A DNA stretch of 64,000 bases from SFEL01 sp963640685 (lineage in GTDB: Bacteria > Bacillota > Clostridia > Christensenellales > CAG-138): assembly GCA_963640685.1 (NCBI GenBank), contig CAVIAA010000003.1, forward strand, positions 1-64,000. Reading direction: 5' to 3'. Each line of letters opens with the position of its first letter. Within the stretch, counting starts at the first letter, position 1. A program made the position numbers and the translations under genes. Below are positions 7,516-16,394 of this stretch, piece after piece. The notes below the pieces were generated by a model. It was given only the letters and a program-made list of their open reading frames with translations, did no database searches and was not told the DNA's origin.

Positions 7516-7532
7516 CGGAGACCTTTTTGTTT
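7499..7532 (+). terminator. Terminator overlapping the 3' end of the XRE gene
   Basis: AAAGG-CTCC on the left pairs with GGAG-CCTTT on the right with one mismatch, followed by a T-run. The stem straddles the stop codon. Confidence 0.65.
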
Positions 7533-7541
7533 TGCTTTAAT

Positions 7542-8165
7542 TTAGTTGTTCTTCATTACAACCATCTCCACGCAGTCGCCGACGTGCTCGCAGGCATCCG
7601 CGCAGTTCTCCATTCTGTCGTATATCTCGCGCCACGAGATTATATCCAGCGGGGCAGAAAAGCGGGTCGGCAGCAGCACCGTCGCCTCGATGTACATATC
7701 GTCGCACTCCTCCTCTACCCTGTTCACCTCAACGACCAGCTTATGCAGCTTTTCCGGCTTTTTGAAGTTTTCCAGCTCGCCAAGTGTATCCCGCATCAGG
7801 CTGCAGCTCTCCACCAGCTTGTTTGCAAAGGCTATCGCCTCCGGCGTAACGCTGCTGAGCTGATACATATAGAAGCCCTGCAGAACCTCCTCGATGCCGT
7901 CCGTGACCTCGTCGATATTCTGACTTATTGTCGCAAGATCCTCCCGCTCGATGGGGGTCACGAACGCCCTTGCCAGCGCCTCCGTCATCTCGTGCTTTTT
8001 TGTGTCTCCGGCATGCTCAAGCTCGTGCATTTTTTCCAGCATCTCCCGCAGCTTCTCCTGCTTGTAGCCGGTGAGGCAAAAGAGCAGGTGCTCCGCCGCC
8101 CTGCATGCGCACTCCGCCGCCGCAGTCAGGTTCTCAAAGTAAAATCGTTCCGCTTTGTTTGCCAT
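7542..8165 (-). CDS. DUF47 (PhoU-like) phosphate transport accessory protein
   Basis: 207 residues from ATG 8165, preferred over the upstream TTG at 8183 because AGAGG sits eight bases ahead of it. All-helical PhoU-like protein with ExxD-rich segments (ELEHAGDTKKHE near residue 45 and DRMENCADACEHVGD near the C-terminus) that bind metal clusters in this family. DUF47 proteins are encoded next to PiT transporters and are thought to regulate them. It follows the PiT gene closely, so the two form an operon. Confidence 0.88.
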   Translation of the reverse strand: MANKAERFYFENLTAAAECACRAAEHLLFCLTGYKQEKLREMLEKMHELEHAGDTKKHEMTEALARAFVTPIEREDLATISQNIDEVTDGIEEVLQGFYMYQLSSVTPEAIAFANKLVESCSLMRDTLGELENFKKPEKLHKLVVEVNRVEEECDDMYIEATVLLPTRFSAPLDIISWREIYDRMENCADACEHVGDCVEMVVMKNN

Positions 8166-8186
8166 TCTTTTATCCTCTTTCAATAA

Positions 8187-9245
8187 TCATTTACAGAACA
8201 TCCAAAGAAATATCTTTGTCATGAGATATCCTATCAGCCCGCAGCCGGGAAATGTCAGTATCCATGTCAGCGCCATATCCTTGACCACAGAGAGATTGAC
8301 GGCGGAGAGCCGCTTTACCGCGCCAACGCCCATTATAGCGGTGGTCTTTGCGTGCGTGGTGGATACCGGTATGCCGAATATCGAGCTGAAGAGCAGCGTT
8401 GCCGAGGCGGCTATATCCGCCGAAAAGCCCTGATACTTCTCCAGCTTTACCATATCCATGCCGACGGACTTTATTATCTTTCGCCCGCCTATGGATGTGC
8501 CAATGCCCATCACGGCGGAGCAGAGCAGCATCAGCCACACCGGCAGCTCAAAGGTCGTGACCTCGGTTTGCCCGTTTGCAAGAAACACGCTCAGCAGTAT
8601 TACGCCCATGAACTTCTGCCCATCCTGCGCGCCGTGCATGAAGCTCATGCAGGCAGCGCCGAGTATCTGCGCCCCCTTGAAGAACGGCTCGGACTTTTGC
8701 CGCCTTACGTTATAGAAAAGCAGCGTGACCCCCTTGCATATAAGCCAGCCGAGGCCAAAGCCCATTATTGACGACACCGCAAGACCGTATACGACCTTGA
8801 GCCACTCCTCGCCGTTTACGCCGGCAAGGCTGCCGTGCAGCGCAATGGCGCCGCCCGTAAGACCGGCGATAAGCGCGTGGCTCTCGCTCGTCGGTATGCC
8901 AAAGTACCACGCAAGCGTCGCCCATAGTACTATTGCAAAAAGCGCTGCGCTCAGGGCAACTATGGCCTCCTGCGCATTGCTGCCGAAGCTGACCATCTTG
9001 GTTATGGTCTCGGTAACGGTAGAATTTATCAGTGTCATTACGAACACGCCGAGAAAATTAAACACCGCCGCCATGAGTATCGCCGCCCTGTCCGTCATGC
9101 ACCGGGTTACGACGCAGGTGGCTATGGCGTTTGGAGCGTCTGTCCAGCCGTTTACGAGTATTACCCCCAGCGTAAGCATTACGGCGATAAACAGCAGCGG
9201 GTCCGCCGTCATCTGCCCCCAGAAGTATTGAAACGAAAAATCCAT
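8187..9245 (-). CDS. pit: PiT-family inorganic phosphate transporter
   Basis: 352 residues with about ten membrane segments and the two repeated PiT signatures, NGWTDAPNAIAT near residue 32 and PVSTTHAKTTAIMG near residue 300. The motifs IPTSESHALIAGL and MHGAQDGQK also match. PiT proteins take up metal-phosphate with protons or sodium. ATG 9245 is preceded by AGGAGATAT. It is the first gene of the operon with the DUF47 protein. A perfect inverted repeat lies about 40 bases upstream of the start. Confidence 0.93.
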   Translation of the reverse strand: MDFSFQYFWGQMTADPLLFIAVMLTLGVILVNGWTDAPNAIATCVVTRCMTDRAAILMAAVFNFLGVFVMTLINSTVTETITKMVSFGSNAQEAIVALSAALFAIVLWATLAWYFGIPTSESHALIAGLTGGAIALHGSLAGVNGEEWLKVVYGLAVSSIMGFGLGWLICKGVTLLFYNVRRQKSEPFFKGAQILGAACMSFMHGAQDGQKFMGVILLSVFLANGQTEVTTFELPVWLMLLCSAVMGIGTSIGGRKIIKSVGMDMVKLEKYQGFSADIAASATLLFSSIFGIPVSTTHAKTTAIMGVGAVKRLSAVNLSVVKDMALTWILTFPGCGLIGYLMTKIFLWMFCK

Positions 9246-9283
9246 TCCCTGTGATATCTCCTGTATTATTCGAGCTATGCCCC

Positions 9284-9301
9284 ATGGTATCAGAATACCA
9301 T
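9284..9301. repeat. Inverted repeat upstream of pit, candidate operator
   Basis: ATGGTAT-CAGA-ATACCAT is a perfect seven-base inverted repeat with a four-base spacer. A third half-site (ATACCAT) follows at about 9308-9314. It lies in the upstream region of pit, away from the TetR start. No regulator is identified. Confidence 0.45.
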
Positions 9302-9358
9302 CTTATATACCATTCTTGGGTAAAATCTATGTAAAATCTTCGCTTGCTTAACACGGCA

Positions 9359-9387
9359 TTGACGCCCCCGCCTCCCGCGTGTAAAAT
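9359..9387 (+). promoter_or_regulatory. Predicted promoter of the TetR gene
   Basis: TTGACG (9359-9364) and TAAAAT (9382-9387), 17-base spacer, 38 bases upstream of the start codon. Confidence 0.7.
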
Positions 9388-9424
9388 ATAGGCATATATA
9401 TAAATCAGTAAGGAGTCCCCCGAA

Positions 9425-9982
9425 ATGCCCTCTTTCACCAAAGCAGCCATAAAAGAAGCCTTTATTCGGCTGCTGGATAAGTACCCGCTGAAGCAGATTA
9501 CCGTAAAGGACATAGTTGAGGAATGCGGCATCAACCGCAACTCCTTTTATTACCACTTTGCGGATATTCCATCGCTAATAGAAGAAATAGTTGTAGAAAA
9601 TGCCGACAGGATAATCGAAGAATACGCCGGCGTCGATTCGCTGGATCAGTGCCTTAACGCAGCGGCGCGCTTTGCCCTTGCAAACAAAAAGGCGGTGCTG
9701 CACATATACAAATCCGCGAACCGCGAGCTCGTTGAGCTTCAGCTCATGAAAATATGCGACCAGGTCGTAGCATCCTACATAAGCGCCGTTTCCGGCAAGC
9801 CGAATATCGACGCTCAGGATATGGAGATACTTCAGCGCTTTTACAAGTGCGAGCTGTTCGGTCAAACCATCGACTGGCTAAACAACGACATGAGCTACGA
9901 TATACAGTCGCAGTTCTCACGGCTCTGCGAAATACGCGATGGTGTGCCCGAGGCGCTGATTGGGCGCTGTGCAGCCAAATAG
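9425..9982 (+). CDS. TetR/AcrR-family transcriptional regulator
   Basis: 185 residues. The N-terminal HTH is typical of TetR (ITVKDIVEECGINRNSFYYHF at about 24-44); the C-terminal ligand-binding half is not assignable. It starts at ATG 9425 after AAGGAG. A strong terminator separates it from the MMPL exporter gene that follows in the same direction, which it probably controls. Confidence 0.88.
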   Translation: MPSFTKAAIKEAFIRLLDKYPLKQITVKDIVEECGINRNSFYYHFADIPSLIEEIVVENADRIIEEYAGVDSLDQCLNAAARFALANKKAVLHIYKSANRELVELQLMKICDQVVASYISAVSGKPNIDAQDMEILQRFYKCELFGQTIDWLNNDMSYDIQSQFSRLCEIRDGVPEALIGRCAAK

Positions 9983-9996
9983 ACCTGATTGAACCC

Positions 9997-10030
9997 ACGG
10001 GAGCGGCCGATACCGCTCCCGTTTATTTTT
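9997..10030 (+). terminator. Terminator after the TetR gene
   Basis: Perfect ten-base-pair stem ACGGGAGCGG / CCGCTCCCGT with a CCGATA loop, followed by TTATTTTT. Confidence 0.9.
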
Positions 10031-10149
10031 GGCCAAAACCCCTTTTTTGCCCAAATTTCAGTCAGCCCCGCCCGTCTAACTATTCTCCGGCAACATCAAT
10101 TTTGTTAAGCTATTCAGGTAAAAAATTCGGAAGGGATATATCCTTAGGT

Positions 10150-12246
10150 GTGAAATTCGCAAAAGCAACGGTCAAGCACCGTGTTCAGATACTCATACTT
10201 GCGGCGCTGCTGATGCTGCCCGCGCTTTTCTGTATGCTGAAGACCCGCATAAACTACGATATGCTGGCCTACCTGCCGGATAGCATGGACACGGTAAAGG
10301 GGCAGGACGAGCTCATGGAGGACTTCGGCAAGGGGGCCTTTTCCTTTATCGTGGTCGAGGGCATGCCGTCGAGCGAGGTAGCCAAGATGACAAGCCGCAT
10401 AGAGCAGGTCGAGCACGTTGAAACGGTGCTGTGGTATAACTCAGTTGCGGATATCTCCATACCTATCGAGCTGCTGCCGGATAAGATATACGACGCCTTT
10501 AACTCCGGCGATGCAACTATGGTCGCCGTGTTCTTTGACAGCGCGACCTCTGCGGATGTCACGATGGATGCTATTCGCGAGATACGCAAAACAGTGGGCG
10601 AGCAGTGCTTCGTCGCGGGTATGTCCGCCCTCGTTACAGACCTTAAGGATCTTTGCGAGACTGAGGAGCCGATATACGTCGGCCTCGCGGTGTTCTTTGC
10701 CTGCGCCGCAATGGTGATATTTCTGGATGGCTGGCTGGTGCCGTTCGTATTTCTTGCGAGCATCGGCATCGCGATAATGCTCAACCTCGGCAGCAACCTT
10801 CCCTTCGGCGAGATATCATACATAACAAAGGCGCTCTCCGCCGTTTTGCAGCTTGCGGTGACCATGGACTACTCGATATTCCTCTGGCACTGCTACAACG
10901 AAAAGCTGCTGACCATACCCGACAACAAGGAGGCAATGACCGCCGCGATAAGCGATACGCTGGTATCCGTAGTCGGCAGCTCAACCACCACCGTTGCGGG
11001 CTTTGCGGCGCTCTGCTTTATGACCTTTACCCTCGGACGCGACCTCGGCCTCGTTATGGCAAAGGGCGTGCTCATAGGCGTCGTTTGCTGCGTAACGGTG
11101 CTTCCGGCGCTCATTCTGCTGCTGGATAAGCCGCTGCAAAAGACCCGCCATAAGTCGATAATACCCGACATGACGAACTTTTCAAACAAGGTCTGCGCAA
11201 GGTTCCCCGTTTTTCTGCTGATATTCCTGCTGCTGGTTCCACCGGCATACTACGGCTACAAAAAGACCAACGGCGAAGTATATTACGACATGGGTCAGTG
11301 CCTGCCGCGTGATATACCCTACGTCATAGCCAACGAAAAGCTCTCCGAAACCTTCAACGTCGCCTCAACGCATATGCTGCTGGTGGATTCCTCGGTAGCA
11401 CCCAGCAGCGTAAGGAGCATGATAAGGGAGATGGAGCAGGTTCCCGGCGTAAATTATGTGCTTGGGCTTGAAAGCGTTTTAGGGCCGGATATACCCGAGG
11501 AGCTGCTGCCGAGCGAGCTTGTAGAAACGCTCAAGAGCGACCGCTGGGAGCTGCTGCTGATAAACTCCGAATACAAGGTCGCGAGCGACGATGTTAACGA
11601 CCAGATCGACAGCCTGAACGAGATACTTAAGCGGTACGATCCGAACGGCATGCTCATAGGCGAAGCGCCCTGCATGAAGGACATGATAGAGACCACCGAC
11701 CACGACTTCCAAGTCGTAAACGCGGTGTCCATCGCGGCGATATTTATAATAATCGCGGTGGTGGAAAAGAGCATATCGCTGCCGTTCATACTGATATCCG
11801 TAATAGAGCTGGCGATATTCATTAACCTCGGCCTGCCGCATTACTTAGGCCAGTCGCTGCCGTTTATAGCGCCTATATGCATAAGCACGATACAGCTCGG
11901 CGCAACGGTCGACTACGCGATACTGATGACCACCCGTTACAAGGCGGAGCGCAAGACCAGGAGCAGCAGAGAGGCCGCGGCGACATCGCTTGCCGTTTCA
12001 ATGCCCTCCATAATCGTAAGCGGCCTCGGGCTCTTCGCCGCGACCTTCGGCGTAGCCGTCTATTCGGATATAGACATAATAAGCTCGATGTGCATGCTGA
12101 TGGCACGCGGCGCAATAGTCAGTATGTTCTGCGTAATATTCATACTGCCCGCGCTGCTGATACTCTGCGATAAGCTCATAGGCGTTACCACGCTGGATAT
12201 GCGCAAAAGCAACAGAAAGAGAAACACGGCGGAAAACGCCGCTTGA
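10150..12246 (+). CDS. MMPL/RND-family exporter
   Basis: About 698 residues. The frame is open further upstream, but protein-like sequence begins near GTG 10150, which has AAGGGA 13 bases ahead; the start is uncertain. There are two repeated halves, each with a first membrane segment, a large extracellular loop, and five more segments, giving 12 in all. The pattern (for example AVTMDYSIFLWHCY and GATVDYAILMTTRY) is the MMPL/Patched signature with the membrane aspartate of the proton relay. MMPL proteins export lipids or hydrophobic molecules. The next gene follows after 18 bases and is likely a partner. Confidence 0.85.
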   Translation: MKFAKATVKHRVQILILAALLMLPALFCMLKTRINYDMLAYLPDSMDTVKGQDELMEDFGKGAFSFIVVEGMPSSEVAKMTSRIEQVEHVETVLWYNSVADISIPIELLPDKIYDAFNSGDATMVAVFFDSATSADVTMDAIREIRKTVGEQCFVAGMSALVTDLKDLCETEEPIYVGLAVFFACAAMVIFLDGWLVPFVFLASIGIAIMLNLGSNLPFGEISYITKALSAVLQLAVTMDYSIFLWHCYNEKLLTIPDNKEAMTAAISDTLVSVVGSSTTTVAGFAALCFMTFTLGRDLGLVMAKGVLIGVVCCVTVLPALILLLDKPLQKTRHKSIIPDMTNFSNKVCARFPVFLLIFLLLVPPAYYGYKKTNGEVYYDMGQCLPRDIPYVIANEKLSETFNVASTHMLLVDSSVAPSSVRSMIREMEQVPGVNYVLGLESVLGPDIPEELLPSELVETLKSDRWELLLINSEYKVASDDVNDQIDSLNEILKRYDPNGMLIGEAPCMKDMIETTDHDFQVVNAVSIAAIFIIIAVVEKSISLPFILISVIELAIFINLGLPHYLGQSLPFIAPICISTIQLGATVDYAILMTTRYKAERKTRSSREAAATSLAVSMPSIIVSGLGLFAATFGVAVYSDIDIISSMCMLMARGAIVSMFCVIFILPALLILCDKLIGVTTLDMRKSNRKRNTAENAA

Positions 12247-12264
12247 TAAGGAGACGGAACCGAT

Positions 12265-14187
12265 ATGAACGACAAGATGATAAAAAGGATAGCGGCGGGC
12301 GCGCTCTGCTGCCTGCTCGTTTGCGGCTCGGCGGGCGTATACGCCTCAAAGAAGGCCGAAAGCAAGGATGAATCGCTGTTTTCCGCGGTTGAAGCCACCC
12401 CTGCGCCGGAAAAGAAATCTGCGGTGACGGTCTCCGGCGGCAGCAGCAGCTCGAGCAACGTATACGTCATAACCGGCGCTGACGGCAGCGTTACAAAGGC
12501 CATAGTTACCGACAGCGTAAAGAACCGCCTTAAAACCGGCAGCAGCCGCGTATACGACGTGGACGGCAACGAAGTAAACGGCGTTGAGGAGGTTTGCGGC
12601 GTTCTGCCTGTTAAGCTCAGCTTCAGCTATACGCTAAACGGCGTATCCGTGACCCCCGAAGAGCTTGAAGGCAAGAGCGGCAGCGTGACAATACGCATAG
12701 ACTACCAGAACACCCGCGCGCAGCAGCGCAGCATAGACGGCAAGCAGCGGACGCTGTATGCTCCCTACCTCGCTTTTACCGCAATGCTGCTGGATGGCGA
12801 CATATTCTCCAACGTATCAGTTACCAACGGCAGGATAATCGGCGACGGCAGCAGGATGGTCGTTGCGGGTCTGGCTTTCCCCGGGCTTACCGAGAGCCTC
12901 TCTATCGACAACGACAAGCTGGATATACCCGAGTATATCGAGATCAGCGCAACGGTAAAGGGCTTTGAACTGGACGGCACATATACCATAGTTACCGACG
13001 AGCTGTTCAGAAAGGCGGCGGAAAAGGAGGAGGAAAGCGACCTCGATACCGACGAGCTTTCGGATTCCATGGATGATCTGAGCGAGGCTATGGATAAGCT
13101 GATGGACGGCTCATACGATCTTTACGACGGTCTGCGCACGCTGCTGGATAAATCCTACGAGCTGGTGGACGGCGTAAACGAGCTTTTAGACGGCGCATAT
13201 CAGCTTTGCTCCGGCGCGTCTGAGCTGGATTCCGGCGCGGCGCAGCTTTACAGCGGCGCCAATGAGCTCAACAGCGGCCTAAACAAGCTGACTGACAACA
13301 ACTCTGAGCTGAACGCCGGCGCAAAGAAGGTATTCAACACCCTGCTTTCGGCGGCAACGTCGCAGCTGCGCGAAGCCGGCGTGACCGAAGCGCAGGCTCC
13401 CGACCTGACCATTGAAAACTACGCAACGGTTCTGGATGCCCTTTCAAAAAACATGGCCGGCACAGTCGAGGCGACCGTAAAGGCACAGGTGACCGCCACT
13501 GTTAAGGCAAAGGTTACGAATGAAGTACGTACTAAGGTTCTGGCATCTTTTGATCCTGCAATGAGCGAAGATGATTATTCTGCGCTTTCTGAAGACGACC
13601 CAAAAAAGGCTGCCATAGATGCCGCGATAGAATCAAACGTTGCTACGACGATGGCATCTGAAGCAATACAGGCGCAAATAACCGCGGCCACGGCTGCAGC
13701 AATGCAGGGAGAGGAGGCGACTAAAGCGCTGCAGGAAGCCGCAGGCAAGATAACGGCGCTTAAAACTCAGCTTGACGAATACAACAAGTTCTATACCGGC
13801 CTCGCGACCTATACCGCGGGCGTTTCCTCTGCACAGGCCGGCGCTGCAAAGCTGACGAGCGGCGCAGCAGAGCTAAAGGCCGGCACGGCAAAGCTGTATT
13901 CCGGCACGATAGAGCTGTACGACGGCGTAAGGACGATGCAGAGCTCAATGCCGGAGCTTATAGACGGCGTTCAGGAGCTTACCGATGGCTCAAAGGAGCT
14001 GCACGACGGCATAGTCAAGCTCAACGACGAGGGTATTCAGAAGATTATCGACGCATTCGACGGAGACCTTACCGACCTTGCGGACAGGCTCAAGGCACTG
14101 CGCGACATGGCGGAGGACGAGCTGATATTCTCCGGAATGGACGAGCAGCCCCGCTTCATATACAAGAGCGCGGGCATCGGCGATTGA
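12265..14187 (+). CDS. Secreted X-X-X-Leu-X-X-Gly heptad-repeat protein
   Basis: 640 residues with a signal peptide (about 1-27, ending near VYASKK) and no further membrane segment. After a beta-rich N-terminal region, residues about 270-350 and 525-615 carry repeats of seven with leucine and glycine (YDLYDGLRTLLDKSYELVDG), the same repeat seen in YhgE/Pip-type proteins. Between them lies an Ala/Thr/Lys-rich helical insert (about 390-500). TetR-MMPL-heptad-repeat triplets recur in Clostridia, and the protein probably forms an extracellular coiled adaptor for the exporter. It starts at ATG 12265 with AAGGAGACGG. Confidence 0.8.
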   Translation: MNDKMIKRIAAGALCCLLVCGSAGVYASKKAESKDESLFSAVEATPAPEKKSAVTVSGGSSSSSNVYVITGADGSVTKAIVTDSVKNRLKTGSSRVYDVDGNEVNGVEEVCGVLPVKLSFSYTLNGVSVTPEELEGKSGSVTIRIDYQNTRAQQRSIDGKQRTLYAPYLAFTAMLLDGDIFSNVSVTNGRIIGDGSRMVVAGLAFPGLTESLSIDNDKLDIPEYIEISATVKGFELDGTYTIVTDELFRKAAEKEEESDLDTDELSDSMDDLSEAMDKLMDGSYDLYDGLRTLLDKSYELVDGVNELLDGAYQLCSGASELDSGAAQLYSGANELNSGLNKLTDNNSELNAGAKKVFNTLLSAATSQLREAGVTEAQAPDLTIENYATVLDALSKNMAGTVEATVKAQVTATVKAKVTNEVRTKVLASFDPAMSEDDYSALSEDDPKKAAIDAAIESNVATTMASEAIQAQITAATAAAMQGEEATKALQEAAGKITALKTQLDEYNKFYTGLATYTAGVSSAQAGAAKLTSGAAELKAGTAKLYSGTIELYDGVRTMQSSMPELIDGVQELTDGSKELHDGIVKLNDEGIQKIIDAFDGDLTDLADRLKALRDMAEDELIFSGMDEQPRFIYKSAGIGD

Positions 14188-14202
14188 CCCATATAAAGCT
14201 AA

Positions 14203-14230
14203 AGCAGCGGCAAAACCGCTGCTTTTTTTG
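14203..14230 (+). terminator. Terminator between convergent units
   Basis: Perfect eight-base-pair stem AGCAGCGG/CCGCTGCT with a run of seven Ts on the plus strand. It can also slow minus-strand read-through. Confidence 0.85.
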
Positions 14231-14236
14231 CGTTTG

Positions 14237-15484
14237 TCAGTCCTCCTTCTCCCTGTCCTGCTTCAGCACTGAGCCGGAAACGGCGTCTATTTCGTATTCG
14301 TATTCAAAGCCGCCGCTCTTGAAGTCGATTTCGTACACCATTCGCCCGTTCTCCCGCTCCAGCCTGCATTTATAGCCGCTGATGCTGTCGGAGCCGACCT
14401 TGGCGTTCTCCAGTGCTATGGACCTTGCCGCGTCCTCGCCTATGTACTCTCCGTTATCGGGCGCGCTTTGCTTTTCCTGCTTTTTCTGCTGCTTCTGCTC
14501 TGCCTTGTTCTTTTCCTCGCTCCTGCTTTTTATTATTTCGCCGGTCTTTGCGTCTATTTCGTATTCCATCTCGCTCCCGTTGCAGCAAAACTCCAGCTCG
14601 TATACCATTTTGCCGTTTTCGTAGTCCATTTCAAACTCGTATTCGGATATTTCGCTCTCCTCAACGCCGGCGTGTTTTAAGGCTGCCTGCTTTGCCCTTG
14701 CCTCGCCTATGTAGGCGCTGTCGCTCGCGCTCCCCTCAGATGCAACGTTCTCTATGCTCCTGCCGCCGGATTTGCCTATAAGGTTGAGCTCGTTTACGCT
14801 GAGCCCCGCAAGCTCCTCAAAGGTATGCACCGCGCTACCCTCGGTTATCTGCCGAATGAGCTGCGCCTTGCCCTCGGTTATGCCGTATTGCTCCGCAAGC
14901 CGCTTTGTTTCCGGGTCGCCGCTTATGGTTTGGCTGAGCACCGCCCCCTTAAAGCTGCCCGCATCCAGCATATCCTTTACCTCGGCGCTTAGCCTCGCCT
15001 GAAGCTCCGCCCCCTTTTGCGGGTCGTCATCGTCAACGCTTATGAGTATGGAGTTTGCCATTTCGGATATGTATCCTTCCCGCAGCATTGAGCCTATTAT
15101 GGCGTTCACCGCAACGTCAAGGTCGCTGCCCTTGAGCTTCATGTCGCCTATGACCTTTGCGGCGTCCTCGTTTCTCGCTTCAACGGATACCACCCGCTCG
15201 CCCCTGCTTACGCCAAGCTCGATGCTGGGGTTAACATCCAGCGAAACGACCGACCTTACACCGTAATTGGCCGTATATACCGCGCCCCCCGCTATTACCA
15301 TTACCAGCGCCGCGGCCGCCGCCAGCGCCCTTTTCAGCGCTCCGTTCCTCTTCCTAGGCGTGCTTTCCATTATTATCACCTTCTCCTTTCCTTCCCTGCA
15401 TCTTTTCATTATATGCTCGAGGTCGTTCGGGGCGGCGTTTTCAAATGCGCGCCGAATGCGTTCTTCCGTCTGCCTGCTGCTCAT
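14237..15484 (-). CDS. RsgI-like anti-sigma factor with PepSY domains
   Basis: 415 residues. A cytoplasmic N-terminal part (1-50) is followed by one membrane segment (about 51-70) and the RsgI-type extracellular motif SVVSLDVNPSIELGV. Two PepSY-type domains (about 255-320 and 345-410) with YELEF and YEIDF strands lie at the C-terminus, separated by a Lys/Gln-rich linker. RsgI-family proteins hold a sigma factor at the membrane until an outside signal arrives. It lies three bases after the ECF sigma gene, so the two are almost certainly a sigma/anti-sigma pair. PepSY domains are often protease inhibitors; their role here is inferred. Confidence 0.82.
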   Translation of the reverse strand: MSSRQTEERIRRAFENAAPNDLEHIMKRCREGKEKVIIMESTPRKRNGALKRALAAAAALVMVIAGGAVYTANYGVRSVVSLDVNPSIELGVSRGERVVSVEARNEDAAKVIGDMKLKGSDLDVAVNAIIGSMLREGYISEMANSILISVDDDDPQKGAELQARLSAEVKDMLDAGSFKGAVLSQTISGDPETKRLAEQYGITEGKAQLIRQITEGSAVHTFEELAGLSVNELNLIGKSGGRSIENVASEGSASDSAYIGEARAKQAALKHAGVEESEISEYEFEMDYENGKMVYELEFCCNGSEMEYEIDAKTGEIIKSRSEEKNKAEQKQQKKQEKQSAPDNGEYIGEDAARSIALENAKVGSDSISGYKCRLERENGRMVYEIDFKSGGFEYEYEIDAVSGSVLKQDREKED

Positions 15485-15487
15485 TTT

Positions 15488-16060
15488 CTAAATGCCTCCC
15501 TGTGTGCTTAGTTTTGCCTTCAGTTTTTTCATAGCCCTGCTGTACTTTGAGAGCACCGTTGCAAGGGGCAGCCCCAAGAGCTCCGCCGTTTCGCGGTGCT
15601 TCATCCCGCCAACGGCGTGCAGCACAACTATCTGCCGCTCGCCGTCCTCCAGCGCCCTCATGCACTGCTCCAGCACTATCCTGTCATCATAACAGGGCGC
15701 CGCAGCCCCAAGCCGGTTTTCCCATTCCTCCTCGGGTATGCTTGCCCGCCTTTTCCCCTCGCGCAGCCTTTCCATGCAGAGGTTGCGGGCGATCGTCATC
15801 AGCCATGCCATAGGCTTGCCCTGCGGCCTGTAACCCGCCGCGCCGTAAAACGCCCTAACGAAGCAATCCTGCGCCGCGTCCTCCGCCTCCTGCGGGTTTT
15901 TAAGCAGCGAAAGCGAATAGGCATACACGGCAGGGTTGGCGATTCGGTAAAGCGGCTCCATGGCATCCGCCCTTCCCTCTGCCAGCTCAAGTATGCAGCT
16001 CTCCAGCTCTTTTGCCCCGCCCGGGCCGGCTCCGGCCGCGGCCGTAGTTTCTCTCAGCAT
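15488..16060 (-). CDS. ECF-type RNA polymerase sigma factor
   Basis: 190 residues with sigma region 2 (about 40-105, including EAEDAAQDCFVRAFYG) and region 4 (about 130-185, HRETAELLGLPLATVLSKYSRAMKKLK). Region 1 and region 3 are absent, as in ECF sigma factors. ATG 16060 has GGGAG upstream, and a housekeeping-type promoter precedes it. Its gene is followed by the anti-sigma gene with a three-base gap. Target genes are unknown. Confidence 0.92.
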   Translation of the reverse strand: MLRETTAAAGAGPGGAKELESCILELAEGRADAMEPLYRIANPAVYAYSLSLLKNPQEAEDAAQDCFVRAFYGAAGYRPQGKPMAWLMTIARNLCMERLREGKRRASIPEEEWENRLGAAAPCYDDRIVLEQCMRALEDGERQIVVLHAVGGMKHRETAELLGLPLATVLSKYSRAMKKLKAKLSTQGGI

Positions 16061-16123
16061 GTCACTCCGCTCCCTTCGTACATAAAATAAACGGGGATGA
16101 CCCCCGTTTTATTGCATCAGATT

Positions 16124-16153
16124 AATATATAATTGTTGTGCTCCCGCTGTCAA
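16124..16153 (-). promoter_or_regulatory. Predicted promoter of the sigma/anti-sigma operon
   Basis: On the minus strand TTGACA (16153-16148) and TATATT (16129-16124) have an 18-base spacer. The rest of 16154-16394 holds no recognised gene or clear terminator. Confidence 0.6.
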
Positions 16154-16394
16154 TATGGCGGGCTGCAGGAAACGGTTCTCCGCTCTCCACTATCCAGTTG
16201 TTTATGGACACAGACCACACCAACTATCGCGCCGAAGCCGATGCAGAAAAAGTCCGCCGCAGATACCGCCTTCTTAATAGAAACCCCTTGCAATACAATT
16301 ACTGGTGTACTTTTAGGATCGGTACCAGTATATAAGTATATACAAGAATAAAGCAGAGAGATATCTTCGTTTTATTTTCCTGTAGGCATTGAAT

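Noticed and set aside
9754..10149. N-terminal extension of the MMPL frame overlapping the TetR gene
   Set aside because: It runs through the TetR gene and its terminator and is not protein-like; the exporter begins near 10150.
16133..16351. Short plus-strand open frames in the gap between the sigma gene and the MBL gene
   Set aside because: No ribosome binding site, no protein-like composition, and they overlap the predicted sigma operon promoter on the other strand.
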